64,000 nucleotides of DNA from Phragmites australis (Eukaryota; Streptophyta; Magnoliopsida; Poales; Poaceae). The notes under the pieces are model-generated. The model was not told the DNA's origin and searched no databases. It was given only the letters and a program-made list of their open reading frames with translations. The stretch covers positions 28,736,501 through 28,800,500 of the forward strand of contig NC_084923.1 of NCBI RefSeq assembly GCF_958298935.1, read 5' to 3'. A program made the translations under genes and the position numbers. Of this stretch, positions 46,050-58,452 are shown one piece after another. Position 1 is the first letter of the stretch, and each line of letters begins with the position of its first letter.

Positions 46050-47166
46050 CAGGGGGACATCAGAACATTGTGATACATCAGAAATAAGACCTGGAAATGC
46101 AGAGTGAATAATTAGGACATTAGAATGATCGTTTCTTTATCCAAATTAGCAACCGAATGACTGCATTTGATAAAATAATGTAGGAGCAGGGGGACATCAG
46201 AACATTGTTCTTCAATTAGTTCATGAACAAGAAAGCTCAATTGCAGTCTTGGTTCAAATCTGTAATTCTAAAGGTAATTAAAACCAAAGTTTCTGCAAAG
46301 AAATCTTACAATTTCCCATGAGGTAAAGATTTTATGTATTCCGGATTTCAGAATAGATCCATGCAATGACAGGGAATAGACCAAGCAAAAATGTCACCTG
46401 CGAGAAAGCAAAACATTGGGTGCCATAATTCCATGCTACCATTACGAATGAGCCTAGCTGCAAGTTAGTTCATCAAAAGCATCAAACTAGGAAAAATGGG
46501 CAACAAGGTTCCTGCTCACACAAGATCCCGAATTCACCCCAATACATCTAAGGACGGATCACACCAGATCCAGAGCAGCCTCACCTTGCTGAGCCGCTGT
46601 CTGGACTCTACAATCAGATCATGGCGCGCAAGGAAAAATGGGCAACAGAGATGGGCGGGTGCAGGCGGGGAGAGTGACGATGGGGATATGATTTATATAC
46701 GCGTGCAGTAGCGCGGGCTAGAGTATCCTGCTGGGAAGAGCTGGCGCTGGCCGCTCAGGGAAGGAGGAGATCTGAAACATCCACAGGCTTGGGAGATGGG
46801 AAGCTCGTCGGAGATGGGGAGGGAGGGGGTCGGATCTGAGGGGTGCTCTAGATCTAGTGGGAGACGTCGTGGGAGGATAAGCTTCTACGCATGGGGTGTT
46901 GCATGTATGTAGGTGCAAAGCGGGACACTCAGTTGAGTTGGGACCATCTGAATTACGTCGTTTGTATAGACGGCCACATTTTGGGAACCATATGTATTAA
47001 TAGTACAGACGGTTTAAGAATCATCTATACTAAAGTGTCCCACTTCGTGGAAACTGCTCTACATTTTTAAGATGGTTCTAGTTTGGAACCGTCTGTGATG
47101 CTATTTGCACAGACAGCTTCGAATACGTGTCTGTACATGGGCATCCCACTAAATCATTTCTGTAGA
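46050..47166. mobile_element. Probable CACTA-type transposon end with captured gene fragment
   Basis: From about 46940 to 47130 the motif ACCGTCTG (or its reverse, CAGACGGT) and relatives recur about six times, the arrangement of CACTA subterminal repeats. The segment closes with TTTCTGTAGAAGTG at about 47156-47169, close to the inverted CACTA terminus (...TTGTAGTG). The left terminus is not identified. A 22-bp direct repeat (GCAGGGGGACATCAGAACAT) occurs at about 46050 and 46187. The interior has a minus-strand exon-like stretch near 46630-46575 (RHDLIVESRQRLSK followed by a GTGAGG donor), possibly a captured gene piece, and a GC-rich GA tract at 46640-46860. Confidence 0.5.
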
Positions 47167-47185
47167 AGTGTAACTTCACGTACTG

Positions 47186-47742
47186 ATGGGTGACTTGATG
47201 ATGAGTAATATAAAACTATAGTATACAATTTTCCTATATGTATACGAATCCACTAAGGTTTCCTAGATTTTTGGAGTATACGACTATATTCGAGAAAGGA
47301 GTCCTTGGACGTATGGAAACTGCCCGTAGGTTCCAAAATATCCTTTAAACAAGGAATTTTGTCCCTAAGTTTAAGTATGACCAAATCCTACTCGGAAATG
47401 ACTCTATATGCTATACGGCAACCCCCGTATATATATAGAACCAGGGGATCCTGCAGAAAAGACGCAAGCCCATCGCCCAAGCATACAGAAGCCTCAAGCC
47501 CTCGAGCCTTTTGTATTTGCAATCTACATCAACATCTCGTTGAGAATACACACAATGAGCCCTCGACTAGGTTTAGATCCATCTAGGCTAGCCATGACCC
47601 TCCCTTGGTATATGTCTCAAAGATTAATACAAGACCACATCACATAAATCTATATATTTTGGCATACGATTTGGCTATAGGGAGTATCCCCTACTTTAGT
47701 CACGTATTTGTAAGATCGGTGGTTCACAAATCATCAACAATT
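47186..47742 (+). mobile_element. Diverged G-type LTR (G3)
   Basis: It shares with the G2 LTR a TATATATATAG core (about 47430), 'gactaggtttagatccatctaggctag' (trimmed phrase GACTAGGTTTAGATCCATCT) and the terminal CAAATCATCAACA. The 5' boundary is uncertain. It joins chromovirus C sequence immediately, with no primer-binding site, so it is a solo or truncated LTR. Confidence 0.55.
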
Positions 47743-48140
47743 TCAGATGCTCCTCTCGTAAGCAATTTTATCATGCCATAATCGATGGTGGGAACTACAA
47801 TAACTTGGTGAGTTCAGATCTGGTCAAGAAGCTCAGCTTGACCACACGTGTACATCATTATCCATACTACATTTAGTGGTTCAACAACCATGGTAAAGTG
47901 AAGGTAACACAATATGTGAGACTACATTTTTCCATTTTTTATATCATGGCTATGCAAATTTTGACGTAGTGCCAAAGCAAGCATGCTCACTTTTATTTGG
48001 CCATCCTTGGTAATTTGATACAAATGCTACACACCATGGTAGAAGTAATGTATACACTCTTATGCACAAAGGAAATACAATTACTTTGCATCCTTTAACT
48101 GCTGCTGAAATTGTGCAACACGATAAAGTGATAGCTTAAA
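47743..48140 (+). pseudogene. Protease region of chromovirus C
   Basis: The active-site region reads AIIDGGNYNNLVSSDLVKKL (Asp-Gly-Gly, usually followed by Ser), then HHYPYYI and a stop, KVKVTQ, and a frameshifted FGHPW-type end near 48000. The TLHPLTAAEIVQHD linker follows. It is truncated upstream: gag is absent. Confidence 0.7.
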
Positions 48141-49200
48141 ATGAGGAGAAAGAGCGCTCACTTGAATCTGAAATTCAGCAAGTAGCTATAAATGTTTTCC
48201 CACCTACAATAGAGAATAAAGGACGTAGTTCTAAATCTGAGGGAATTAAATTTAAGGGTGGTTTTATGCTTGCCACTAAATCAGTGTTGTTGAAACTAAT
48301 GATAATGATGTGCTATGTTATGCTTTGATATCCAAATAGGCTCTATTTTCATTTGATGATATGCCTACCTCTTTGCCTCCTGCAGTCACTAACTTCTGCA
48401 AGAGTATGAGGATGTATTCCCAGCTGATACCTTGGGGCTACCACCAATGAGAGGGATAGAACAACAAATTGATTTGATTCTAAGAGCAACTTTATCAAAC
48501 CGTGCTGCATATAAGACCAATCCAGAAGGGACTAACAAAATACAATGAAAAGTCCAAGACCTTTTGAACTGAGGGTACGTACTAGAATGCCTTAGTCCTT
48601 ATGTCATTCATGTTCTTTTGGTTCCTAAGAAAGATGGTAGTTGGCGCATGTTTATTGATTGTAGATCCATTAATAATATCACACTATGGTATCATCATTC
48701 TACTCCTAGGTTAAACGGCATGCTCAATGGGTTGAGTGTTTCTTTGGTTTTCACAATGATTGACTTGCATAGTGGATACAACCATGTTAGAATAAAATTG
48801 GTTGATAGTGAGTGGATAGTGATGCCTTTTGGTTTAACTAATGCACCTTTCACTTCCATGAGATTGATGAATGAGGTTATACGTGCATTCATTGGTAAAT
48901 TTGTTATGATTTATTTTGATGATATATTGATCTATAGCAAGTCACATGAAGAAGATATTGATCATCTATGTGTGGTTTTTAATGATTTGATAGACAGACG
49001 TTTGTTCGATTACCTTCAGAAGTGTATGTTTTCCATGGATCGAGTTGCTTTTCTTGGTTTTGTTATTACTCTAAAGGGAATTGAAGTGGATGAAGCTAAA
49101 ATTGAAGCCATCAAGAGTTGTCCGACCCTTACGACTGTTGTACAAGTGAGAAGCTTTCATGATCCTGTAGAGTTTTATCGGTGTTTTGTGAGAGATTTTT
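48141..49200 (+). pseudogene. Reverse transcriptase of chromovirus C, broken
   Basis: Linker with FPADTLGLPPMRGIEQQIDLI (about 48415-48480). Then RT with VPKKDGSWRMFIDCRSINNIT, FTMIDLHSGYNHVRIKLVDSEWIVMPFGLTNAP, the catalytic YFDD box at 48912-48923, and AFLGFVIT. The 194-residue stretch 48618-49199 is uninterrupted, but a short deletion after VDSEW and frameshifts on both sides break the gene. It is related to but distinct from R. Confidence 0.9.
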
Positions 49201-50410
49201 AGCATCATTATTACTACCCCACTGAACAAGTAGACAAAAAAGAGATCTCCTTTCAAATGGGGATCAGCACAAGAACAAGCTTTTAACATGCTAAATTTTG
49301 GTACAACTTTTGAGTTAGAATGCAATGCTAGCGTAATTGGGATAGGAGGAGAAACTCATTGCTTATTTTAGTGGGAAATTGAGTAGGATAACTTTGAATT
49401 ACTCTACTTATTATAAGTAATTTTATGCTTTAATGTGAATATTAGAAACATTGCAACACTATCTTTGGCCCATGGAATATGTTATCCATTCTAATCATGA
49501 ATCTTTGAAACATATTAGAATTCAAGCTAAACTGTGTAAACGACATGCTAAATGGGTTGAGTTCATAGAGTTGTTTCCACATGTCATTAAGCACAAGAAA
49601 GGTAAAGACAATATCATTGCGGGTATGTTATCTAGATTCTATACTATGGTGTCCCAACTTGATCAGAAATATTTTTTGTTTAGTGATAATAAAAGATTTA
49701 TATGCTACTGATTTGGACTTCAAAGGAGCTTTTGAAAATTGTAGAAAAGGAAGAACATGGAATAAATATGCGCTTAATGTAGGATTGTTGTATTGTGCTA
49801 ACAAGCTATGCATTTCAGCTACCTCCATTCGCATTTTATTATTGCAGAAGCACAAGGACGTGGTTTCATGGGACATTTGGGAGTGAAGAAAATTAAGGAT
49901 GTACTGGTCGCTCACTTCTTTTGGCCAAAGGTGAGATGTGATGTCGAGTCTTACGTGTCATGCTGCACTAATTGTAATAAAGGGAAGTCTCGCTGAAGTC
50001 CACATGGTCTTTATATTCCTAGCATTCATTGGGAGGATATTTCTCTGGACATGGTTTAAAATTTGTGCAGGACAAAGAGGGAAAGGGATGATATTTTTGT
50101 GGTTATGAATCAATATTCGAAAATGACACACTTTATACCTTGTCATACGAGCCATGATGCTACACATGTTGCCGAATTGTTCTTTCAGGAAATTGTACAC
50201 ACACATGGAGTACCAAACACTATTGCTTTCGATCATGACACAAAGTTCTTGAATCATTTTTGAAGAAGCTTATGAAATAAATTGGAGACAAACCTTCATC
50301 ATTCTACGACATGCCATCCCCAAATGGATGGAGAAATGGAGGACGTCAACTACACGTTATCAACCATGTTGTGGGCTATTTTGAAGAAATTTTTTGAGGA
50401 TGTAGGAAGA
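49201..50410 (+). pseudogene. RNase H and integrase of chromovirus C, broken and 3'-truncated
   Basis: RNase H remnants (FELECNASVIGIGG near 49310; [34 protein letters not shown] at 49490-49600). Then integrase zinc-binding region GRGFMGHLGVKKIKDVLVAHFFWPKVRCDVESYVSCCTNC (49860-49990) and core VVMNQYSKMTHFIPCHTSHDATHVAELFFQEIV with AFDHDTKFLNHF. A final frameshifted stretch runs to about 50410, where unrelated sequence begins. No LTR for C is recognised. Confidence 0.85.
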
Positions 50411-53164
50411 GTGTGACCTGATATCTATACACTCCACCACCATTGCAAGTCCATTTTAGGTATTTTGTGGGGTCGAGACTGGTTTAAGGAAAAAACCAAT
50501 CCCATCTATGTGTTGAACCCAGAAATCAATCCTAACACATAGTGACTTCATAGATAAATATTATTACAAAATCAAACTTAATCGTCATTAAACGTCTTAT
50601 AAAAGTGACCTTCAAGGGCCAAGATGCAAATAAAACTCCAGCGGAACTACGTAGACTATAATCCTTCACGATGACTCCACAGGCTAAACCAATATAGAAT
50701 GCATCTTAGAACGATTCATCCTCAGCGAACAATTCAATTCCTTCTTCAACTAAGTATTTGGTGATAGCAAGAGTGAGCACATGTTGTACTCAGAAGTTGT
50801 GAGGAAAATAATATGCTTATGAAGGCTTGACAATAATATGGCAATATGGCTTTTTTGCATAAAACAACATTTATATAAAACAACCTTTGAAAAGCGAGTA
50901 ATAAATTAAGTAAATAACAATGAATAAACAACCACCTCAAGATTCCAACCATCTTGACTAAACTAACCATCTAAGACCTCAACCAAGGTTCCCACCACTA
51001 AGGTTGAACAATACCTCAATCATAGTTCCCACCAATAGGATTCACCAAGCGAACCAAACCATCAAATTCTAATCATGTGAGGTTTTCCTTGCCACTCGTA
51101 ACCAGGAGTACAACTGAATATCTAGTTTTACACTCTTGAGAGGTTGTATACTTTAACCACAAGTAATGATCATACTCTTTTGCTGATACCGATCAGTACC
51201 TTACATACTACCGAGGTGTGCGCCGAGATAACCCTCTTAGAATGTGCATACCCACTAAGGTTTCACCGCCGCGTGCATATACATCATCAACAGAAGCCAC
51301 CTTTTGCACCAATGGAAACCTTGGAAGTACACCCTTCTATTCTATACAACCAGATAGTCTACACAATGCTAAGAGTATGAAAATTAATTGGCTAGGCTCG
51401 TCCCATACTAGGCTTATAGCTATACTATATACTCGAAAAGATCACTCCATGAAATGGTCATTAGATATGAGCAAGACTACCATAACCCAATCGTACAACC
51501 TATACCAATCTCATCAACCGACTTGCTCAAATACACATTCTATGTTGCTACAAAAATGATACGATCATCTTTTATAATTGTTGCATCGGACCATTATGTT
51601 ATTTCATAGAGCTATTACCATGATCACCATCCCAAAGCAAGGCTAAGCATTATTTACCCTTCCATAACACAAAAACATAACTATGGCGACAAGGACAATA
51701 AGGGAAAACTTAGGTAAAGCCTAACTCTTGGGATTACGGGCAATATTATTAGCATGTATGTTTATAAAACAAAACATTTTAAAATTTGACAAATATGTTC
51801 AAGAACACAACTGGCCTTCACTACACTCAATTATGTCTTCAATGTCTTGGTCCTGAAGTCCTTGTAACTCCTCCGAATGGTTGGCGTCTACTCACAAACA
51901 TAAGAAAAAAGGTAACACATAAACACCAATATCCAAAAAGAAACCAATATCACACAACAGACATCATCACACATAACATCACACTTTTTTCGGTCGTTTC
52001 AACAAAAAACATGTCAAATCGAAGCTACAGTTGACAATTTATAACTACTGAAAGATTAAAATAGGACAAAAATATTAACTACATATGATATTATGTGATT
52101 ACAAAATTTTCTAGAATTTTCTGGAGTCATCTATGATTTTTTGGGTTTTTCTAGGATTTTTCTGGAATTTATAAGAATTTATTTGAATTATAAAACTATA
52201 TGAAAGCATTAAATATAATTAAATAACACTATAAGAACATTATTAAAATTTATTTTTAATTTATCCCTATTTTTCAGAATTGTACTGGAAATCTTTTTAT
52301 TGTGCAATAAATAAACATTATGATGTCAGCATAGAGAAACAATTCAAAAAGAAAATAAAACGCTGACTATGCTGTGACTTGGCCACCACCTGGCTGACAT
52401 GCAGGGAAAAGAGATTAGGTGGCAGCTGAAGTGGCTGTTGAGATGGCAAGTAAGGTGGCAGCTAACGACGTTACATTAGGTTAACAGCGTCAAGGCTTCA
52501 TTAAATCTTGCGCTTTGGATTTGGATTGGGCGACTGGGACTTAATAGATCGAAGAGGTACATTGCCTTCTAATCGTGACCATCCAGCATAGATCGAATGG
52601 CTTACCTTGATTGGCTATTTCTTGACGTTGACTCCGGTGGCAGTGACTTCTTTCCTCAATGGTGCCCTGCTAGAATCCCACTGAACTTGCCTCGCACTGC
52701 TCGGTTTACTTTGATGTGCGGCAAAAAAAGTCTCGTGGATCACAGTGAACCTGTTTGAGCAATGTGTAGTCACTGGTGATAAGTAGAGAGGCTTGGCGAT
52801 GGTGCGAGGCAATGGTGGCTTTCTATGCTCGACGATGAGGGTCTCTTGGGTCGGATTCACCCTAGTGTGTCACGGGAAAAGCTACAGATGGTCTGATGAA
52901 TAGGAGTTTCATATTTATATTTAGGGGGAGGGTAGAGGCCGGTTCAATTTGGTTAGGGTTTGGATGAAGTCCAACAACTACAAACCTAATCTCTCGATTG
53001 GATTCACAATTTTAAATAGAATTTCATTGTGGATAATAGTCAAGGTGGTCGTGGGTTCCTTCTTCATCTTGTTTTTGAGCTTCTAGAAGTCCTCTATGGC
53101 ATTTGGTGCAGTGAATTGTCCTCGGCTGGGTCTCCTACTGCTGCTCCTTTTTGGACTTCATACA
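50411..53164. other. Gene-free AT-rich stretch, probably non-coding retroelement DNA
   Basis: No conserved coding motif is seen on either strand. The segment 52000-52350 is very AT-rich. On the minus strand TATAAATATG (about 52910-52920) resembles an LTR core promoter, and the downstream minus-strand texture (52860-52380) looks like an LTR leader. I infer a minus-strand LTR or its decayed remains but cannot place ends. Confidence 0.4.
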
Positions 53165-53758
53165 TGTCGAATATCTAACTATAGGGTATATGCGTATAAG
53201 GAGTATATCACACATAGATAGTATGTACAACACATATTAGGAAGCTTCAGATATCACGGAACTGAATCAGCGGTACCTGATATACCTGGAATCAAGAAAG
53301 TACATATTGGGAAGGTTTAGATTGGTTATCCAACCCTATATGATTAGTATTCAAAACGGTTTTATCTACTCTTATCGACTACGGCTGGATAGGAGTCGGT
53401 ACCTCACCCTAGATAAGGCGGAAAGGCTGGGGGGATGACAAGGAACGATACGAAAAGGAACAACACGAAACACGCGAGAGAACTCAAGGAAAGTATCAAG
53501 ACCCTAGCAGAGAAGATACTCGGCGACTTTAGCCTTAGGTTAGATTAGATCCGATCTACTCTCTGTAATAGTTTTAGCCACATTACTTGTACTCGAGATC
53601 ATCAATATACGGCACCAACACCCCTACATGACGTAGGATATTACTCCAATCAGAGGCCTGAATCTGTATACATCGATTGTCTCATCTCATTATTAATCCC
53701 TGCACTCAAAGGTACCCAGTCAGTTTATGGACATATTGTCACGAACTAATCTTCGATA
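53165..53758 (+). mobile_element. 5' LTR of Tat-lineage element T2
   Basis: Starts TGTCGAATATCTAAC and ends AATCTTCGATA (canonical CA changed to TA), 594 bp. It aligns with the inverted T1 LTR at 22955-23543 throughout. The TATA region of T1 (TATATAAGG) is degraded here to TAGATAAGG. The primer-binding site follows directly. Confidence 0.85.
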
Positions 53759-53759
53759 G

Positions 53760-53787
53760 TTGGCGCGCCAGGTAGGGGTCGAACCTA
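53760..53787 (+). other. Primer-binding region of T2
   Basis: TTGGCGCGCCAGGTAGGGGT, one base after the LTR end, a common form in grass gypsy elements. The tRNA was not determined. Confidence 0.7.
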
Positions 53788-53817
53788 CAGCCTTCTTCTG
53801 TTTTGCAGGATTAATCA

Positions 53818-55855
53818 TGTCTCGGGCTCACGTTTACGTAGGATTCTCCGACAACGGCTTCTACGACCACTTTGAGTCGACGACGGACAGCTTTGGGTCC
53901 CCTCTCGTCGACTCGGAAATTATCTTCGGAACTATGGTTTTACATTGGGATGGTCAAGGTGGACTGATCCACACTGATACCCTCGAATCCATACCAGTGG
54001 ATGCGTACCGCGAAGTGGGACATCTCGAGTGGGATCCCACGGAGCCTAATGTTCTCCACTACATGGACACCGACAATGACGAGGGTGGAGACGGTGATTC
54101 TAACGCTAGACAGAAATAGCCAAACAGATTGATTCATGTATATGGCTAGAAGCAACAACCAGCCATCGATAGATCCAAAGGCTGTGGTCGACAACAGCAC
54201 TGAAATTCCTAAAGATCCGGTGACAGCTGTCGCTACCAACTGTACCAGTGCCAAGTTACCACCAGAAACATCCACAGCTAGAGCCTTACGTGCACCCAAC
54301 ACGGCCCTCCACCAGCAAACCACGGGAGGGCAGATGCCTCCTGGCCTCTCCCGACGACTTCCGGTGGGTGTGCCTCCTCCTGTGACAACCCATGGCTCAA
54401 GGGAGAAGCTCCCTCTGAATAGTTACCATGAATCTTCATCGACTCAACAGCCATGGATCCTCGGTAGTGATATTTTTAGTACTCCGGATGCTAACGTATA
54501 AGGAGCTTATCTGATTCTCAGATCTCTTATAGAGTTGGATCCGGCGAATCCCCTAACTCCTATGGTCAATCAAGTCAAGATCCTACTCGATGCAGCCCAG
54601 ATCGCCCAGATCCAAGTTGCTCAAGCAGACAATCCCAACAATTCCAGTCCCCCCAGTCGGTACGGTCCTGTCTCGAGGAGCCATGGGCGGGAACTCCCTC
54701 GAGTAGAGGAATCTCAGACGGGAAGCTCAGGTGGTCGAGCCAAAAGACGACTCTGTGGGCCAAAGTGTAGCTACCCTATCCCTAGGCACAGAAATCAAGC
54801 AGACCTGAGGAATTGTATTCCTCACAATCGGCATGATCTATGGACGGTGATCGAAAACCACCGTGAAGAACATAGTGAAGATGATCGCCGCCACTATGAT
54901 TGTAGATCTACAGGATGAGATGGTCAACATGACTCCCTTGCTCGAAGAGCCAGGCATGGTAGTCCCCCACCACCTCCTCCTGAAGAGTTCGATGGGGACT
55001 ATGAGGCTTTCGTGCACGAACTTTGATCAATTCGGTAGCCCGAGATGTTCAAAGTGGGCCTGATCCAAAAATATGATGGGAAAATCAATCCCAATGAGTG
55101 GTGTTAAATCTACACCACTGTTATTCGAGCAGCTGATGGTGACAATCGAGTAATAGCTAATTACCTATTAACCGCCCTTGATGGACCCGCAAGGTCCTGG
55201 TTGATAAACTTGGCACCCAACTCGATTAGTTCGTGAGAAGAACTTAAGGCTCTATTCATAGCCAATTTTCAAGGCACATTCGACCAACCAAGAATGGAGA
55301 ATGACCTCCACCAACTACACCAAGGTGATAATGAATCTCTTCGAGATTTTATCTGCCAGTTCAGCGACAAGCATAATACAATCCCGGACATCTCCGATGA
55401 GTTGGTAATTATCGCTTTCAAACCAAATGTTCAGGACATGGATTTACGTGGAAAGATGGCTACTCAGAAGATCTGTATGGTCACAAAGCTTTTCGAGTTG
55501 GCCGACAAGTGCGCAAAATGAGTGGAAGCGCAGGTGCGTGCTAAAAACCTTCAATCTGGCAAGGACAAACCCGAGTCCTCAAAGAGCGGAGGAAAGGAGA
55601 TCAAACCTAGTGACAAGCGCAAGGGTCCCGATTCGACTATAACTGCGGTCGACAGGAGCAAATCACTCAACATTAGGGATAACAAAGGCCTTAGTCGAGG
55701 TGGCGGAAAATAGTTTTCCATCCATTAGAGCAACCAGCACGACTTCGATGAGTGCTATGTGTTCAAGAAGAAGCTTGATGAAAAGATCAAGGCGAACCCT
55801 GAGCGTGGTAATAAGCAGGCTAAGTCAAACGTGAAGGGTAACAAGCCCCAGTTCC
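53818..55855 (+). pseudogene. gag of T2, broken
   Basis: Starts MSRAHVYVGFSDNGFYDHFE. The N-terminal acidic part stops at 54117 and resumes (Pro/Thr-rich, 54136-54500), then ELDPANPLTPMVNQVKILLDAAQIAQ. The capsid block (about 55040-55290) has MFKVGLIQKYDGKINPNEW, IRAADGDNRVIANYLLTALDGPARSWL and SWEELKALFIANFQGTF. LHQLHQGDNESLRDFICQF and a Lys-rich tail follow, and the zinc-binding end has SNQHDFDECYVFKKKL. About six stops or frameshifts. Confidence 0.85.
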
Positions 55856-56450
55856 ATGAGGCTGACCACAGCTTGCTTGGCGCACATCTTTGGAGGATCC
55901 GCCACGTACGAGTCCAAAAGGCAATACATGGCGGTCAAACAAGAAGTCAACTTGGCCCTAACTAGGCCCACTTGGTATCTCAAGTGGTCGAAACAATCGA
56001 TCACCTTTGATCAAACTGACCATCTGGTCGCAATACCACATCCTAGTCAATTCGCAATCGTGGTTCAGCCAACCATACTCAACATCAAAGTCTACAGAAC
56101 TCTAGTCGATGGTGGCAGTTCACTCAACCTCATTTTCTCCAAAACCTTGGCCAAGATGGGAAGTCAGAGGTCAGATCTTAAGACGGGAGTCAAGCCTTTC
56201 CACGGCATAACTCCCAACTCATCGCCCATGCCTCTTGGCCAGATCGAGCTGCCGGTCACGTTTGGCACGCCCGATAACTTCCACACTGAAAAGCTGACCT
56301 TTGATGTCCTGGACTTCAAGATGGCGTAAAATGTGATCCTAGGTCGCCCAATGCTGGGCAAGTTCATGGCGGTGGTTCACGACGCCTATCAAACACTCAA
56401 GATCCCGGGTCCTAAGGGGGGGCCATCACCGTTAAAGGGGATTAGCGTGT
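55856..56450 (+). pseudogene. Aspartic protease region of T2, nearly intact
   Basis: A 157-residue open frame: FGGSATYESKRQYMAVKQEV, ITFDQTDHLVAIPHP, and the active site YRTLVDGGSSLNLIF (Asp-Gly-Gly) near 56095-56135. Then KPFHGITPNSSPMPLGQIELPVTFG and FDVLDF. A single stop at 56327 precedes NVILGRPMLGKFMAVVHDAYQ, where ILGRP is the usual C-terminal protease landmark. Confidence 0.85.
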
Positions 56451-56699
56451 AGCGGTCAAATGCGACAATCAAACCTGGATATGGTCGAACACTTCAGTCG
56501 AGCGGCCATCACTCCCACGGACGCAAAATATAAGCATCAAAGGAACCAAGGTGTCATCGAGGCCAAAGATTCCAGGCTCATAAGTCTTGCTGGCACTTTG
56601 AGTCCAACGACGCCAAAGGCAAGAACAACGACGGCGTCACCAACAAGAAGACCGATGGTTGCGTCAAGGCAGTGCCCCTCAACACATGTGAACCATCCA

Positions 56700-57660
56700 A
56701 GATGGTTAAGATTGGGGCAAATCTTGACCCCAAATAGGAACTCGAGCTCATCATATTTTTCCAGGCAAACCAAGACATGTTCGCATGGCAACCGTCCGAT
56801 ATGCCCGGCGTCCCCAGGGAGGTGATCGAGCATCGACTAGCTGTAAAACCCGATGCCAAGCCTGTGGTGCAGAAGCAGCACAGATTTGCGGAAGGTAGGA
56901 AGCGGGCCATCCAGGAGGAGGTCAATAAGCTCCTAAAGGCAGGTTTCATCCAAGAAGTGTGTTCCTACGTGGCTCGTGAATCCCATCCTTGTCAAGAAGG
57001 CCAATGGCAGATGAAGAATATGCGTCAACTTCACCAACCTCAACAAAGCTTGCCCCAAGGATCCTATTCCTCTCCCGCGCAACGACCAGATCGTCGACTC
57101 GATGGCAGGCTATGAATTGCTATGTTTTCTAGATGCCTATTCAGGGCATCACCAAATTAGCATGGGATTAGAGGATGAGGAGAAAATGGCTTTTACTACT
57201 CCCTTCAGTGTATTTTGCTATGTAAAGATGCCTTTCGGTTTAAAAAACTCTAATGCTACGTATCAAAGGTGTATTCAAAATTGTCTATAACCCCAAATTG
57301 GGGGCAATTTAGAAGCATACATCGACGATGTTGTAGTCAAATCGGAAACTGGAAGTGCATTGGTTGACGATATCATGGAAACGTTTGACAATTTTAGGAA
57401 GTATCGCATGATGCTCAACCCCGAAAAGTGCATTTTGGTGTGTCGTCTGGCAAGCTTCTCGGCTTCCTAGTGTCAAGTCACAACATTGAGGCCAACCCGT
57501 GCAAAATTGAGGCTCTAGACCAAATGCAGTCACCTCTAACACTGAAGGAGGTTCAGAAACTAACAGGTTGCGTTACTGCTCTTAGTCGATTCATTTCCAG
57601 GATGAGCGAGCGAGGAATGCCTTTCTTCAAGTTGTTGAAGAAACAAGACCGATTCAAGTA
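56700..57660 (+). pseudogene. Reverse transcriptase of T2, broken
   Basis: FAWQPSDMPGVPREVIEHRLAVKPDAKPVVQKQHRF opens the region (56783-56890). VNKLLKAGFIQEV follows, then a frameshift, and GYELLCFLDAYSGHHQISMGLEDEEKMAFTTPF. KMPFGLKNSNATYQR leads to the catalytic YIDD at 57318-57329, then NPEKC, SSHNIEANPCKIEAL and KEVQKLTGCVTALSRFISR. Frameshifts near 56960, 57100, 57290 and 57440. Confidence 0.9.
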
Positions 57661-58452
57661 GACAAAAGAAGCAGAGCGCGCCTTCCGAGACTTAAAAAAG
57701 TACTTATCTTCTCCATTAATTCTTACACCGCCTAACAAGAAAGATGAGCTCTTTTTGTATATTGCAGCTACCCCACAAGTTGTAAGCACGGTACTGGCGG
57801 TTGAACGGGAATGTCCCGAGAAAACGGCCAAGGTCCAGAAACCTATTTATTACGTGAGCGAGATTCTAGATGGTGCAAAGCTACGATATCTGCAAGTACA
57901 GAAGCTGATGTATGCAATATAGTTGTCTTCCAAAAAATTACGGCGCTACTTTCAAGCGCACAGGATTACCGTCATAACGACGTATCCACTTAAGGATGTA
58001 ATACACAATTGGGAAGCTACTGGACGAATCGCGCAATGGGCGGTAGAACTAAATGAGTTCGACGTAAGATACGCACCACGCACAAGCATGAAATCCGGAG
58101 AGTTAGCAGATGTCATCACCGAATGGACAAGCGCTGAAGAAACAAGGTCAAACATGGTTGAAGATCACTGGACGCTCTTCTTTGATGGATCGCTCACACT
58201 TCAGGGCTTGGGGGCTGGCATTGTCCTCAAATCTCCAACAGGCGATGAACTCAGGTACGTTGTTCAATTAGACATTAAAACTTCTAATAATGTTGCAAAA
58301 TATGAAGGACTGGTAAACAGGCTCCGCATAGCTACATCACATGGGATTAAGCGACTTCTTATCAAAGGGGACTCACAGCTAGTCGTAAACCAAGTTCAAA
58401 AGGAGTACCAGTGCTTGGATGACAACATGACGGCTTACTTACTCGAGGTATG
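57661..58452 (+). pseudogene. Dual RNase H region of T2, partly open
   Basis: First RNase H: SPLILTPPNKKDELFLYIAATPQVVSTVLAV and PIYYVSEILDGAKLRYLQVQKLMY, then a stop at 57920. Then a 176-residue open stretch (57923-58453): the rest of the first domain and the extra Tat-type RNase H, with FFDGSLTLQGLGAGIVLKSP (catalytic Asp in DGS), KYEGLVNRL (Glu) and LLIKGDSQLVVNQV (Asp). The catalytic residues are intact in this copy. Confidence 0.88.

Noticed and set aside
47305..47647. Two plus-strand frames (93 and 79 residues)
   Set aside because: They lie inside the G-type LTR and show no similarity to any coding block.
51144..52034. Plus-strand frames of 78-113 residues
   Set aside because: Low-information Thr/His/Ser-rich readings of AT-rich non-coding DNA.
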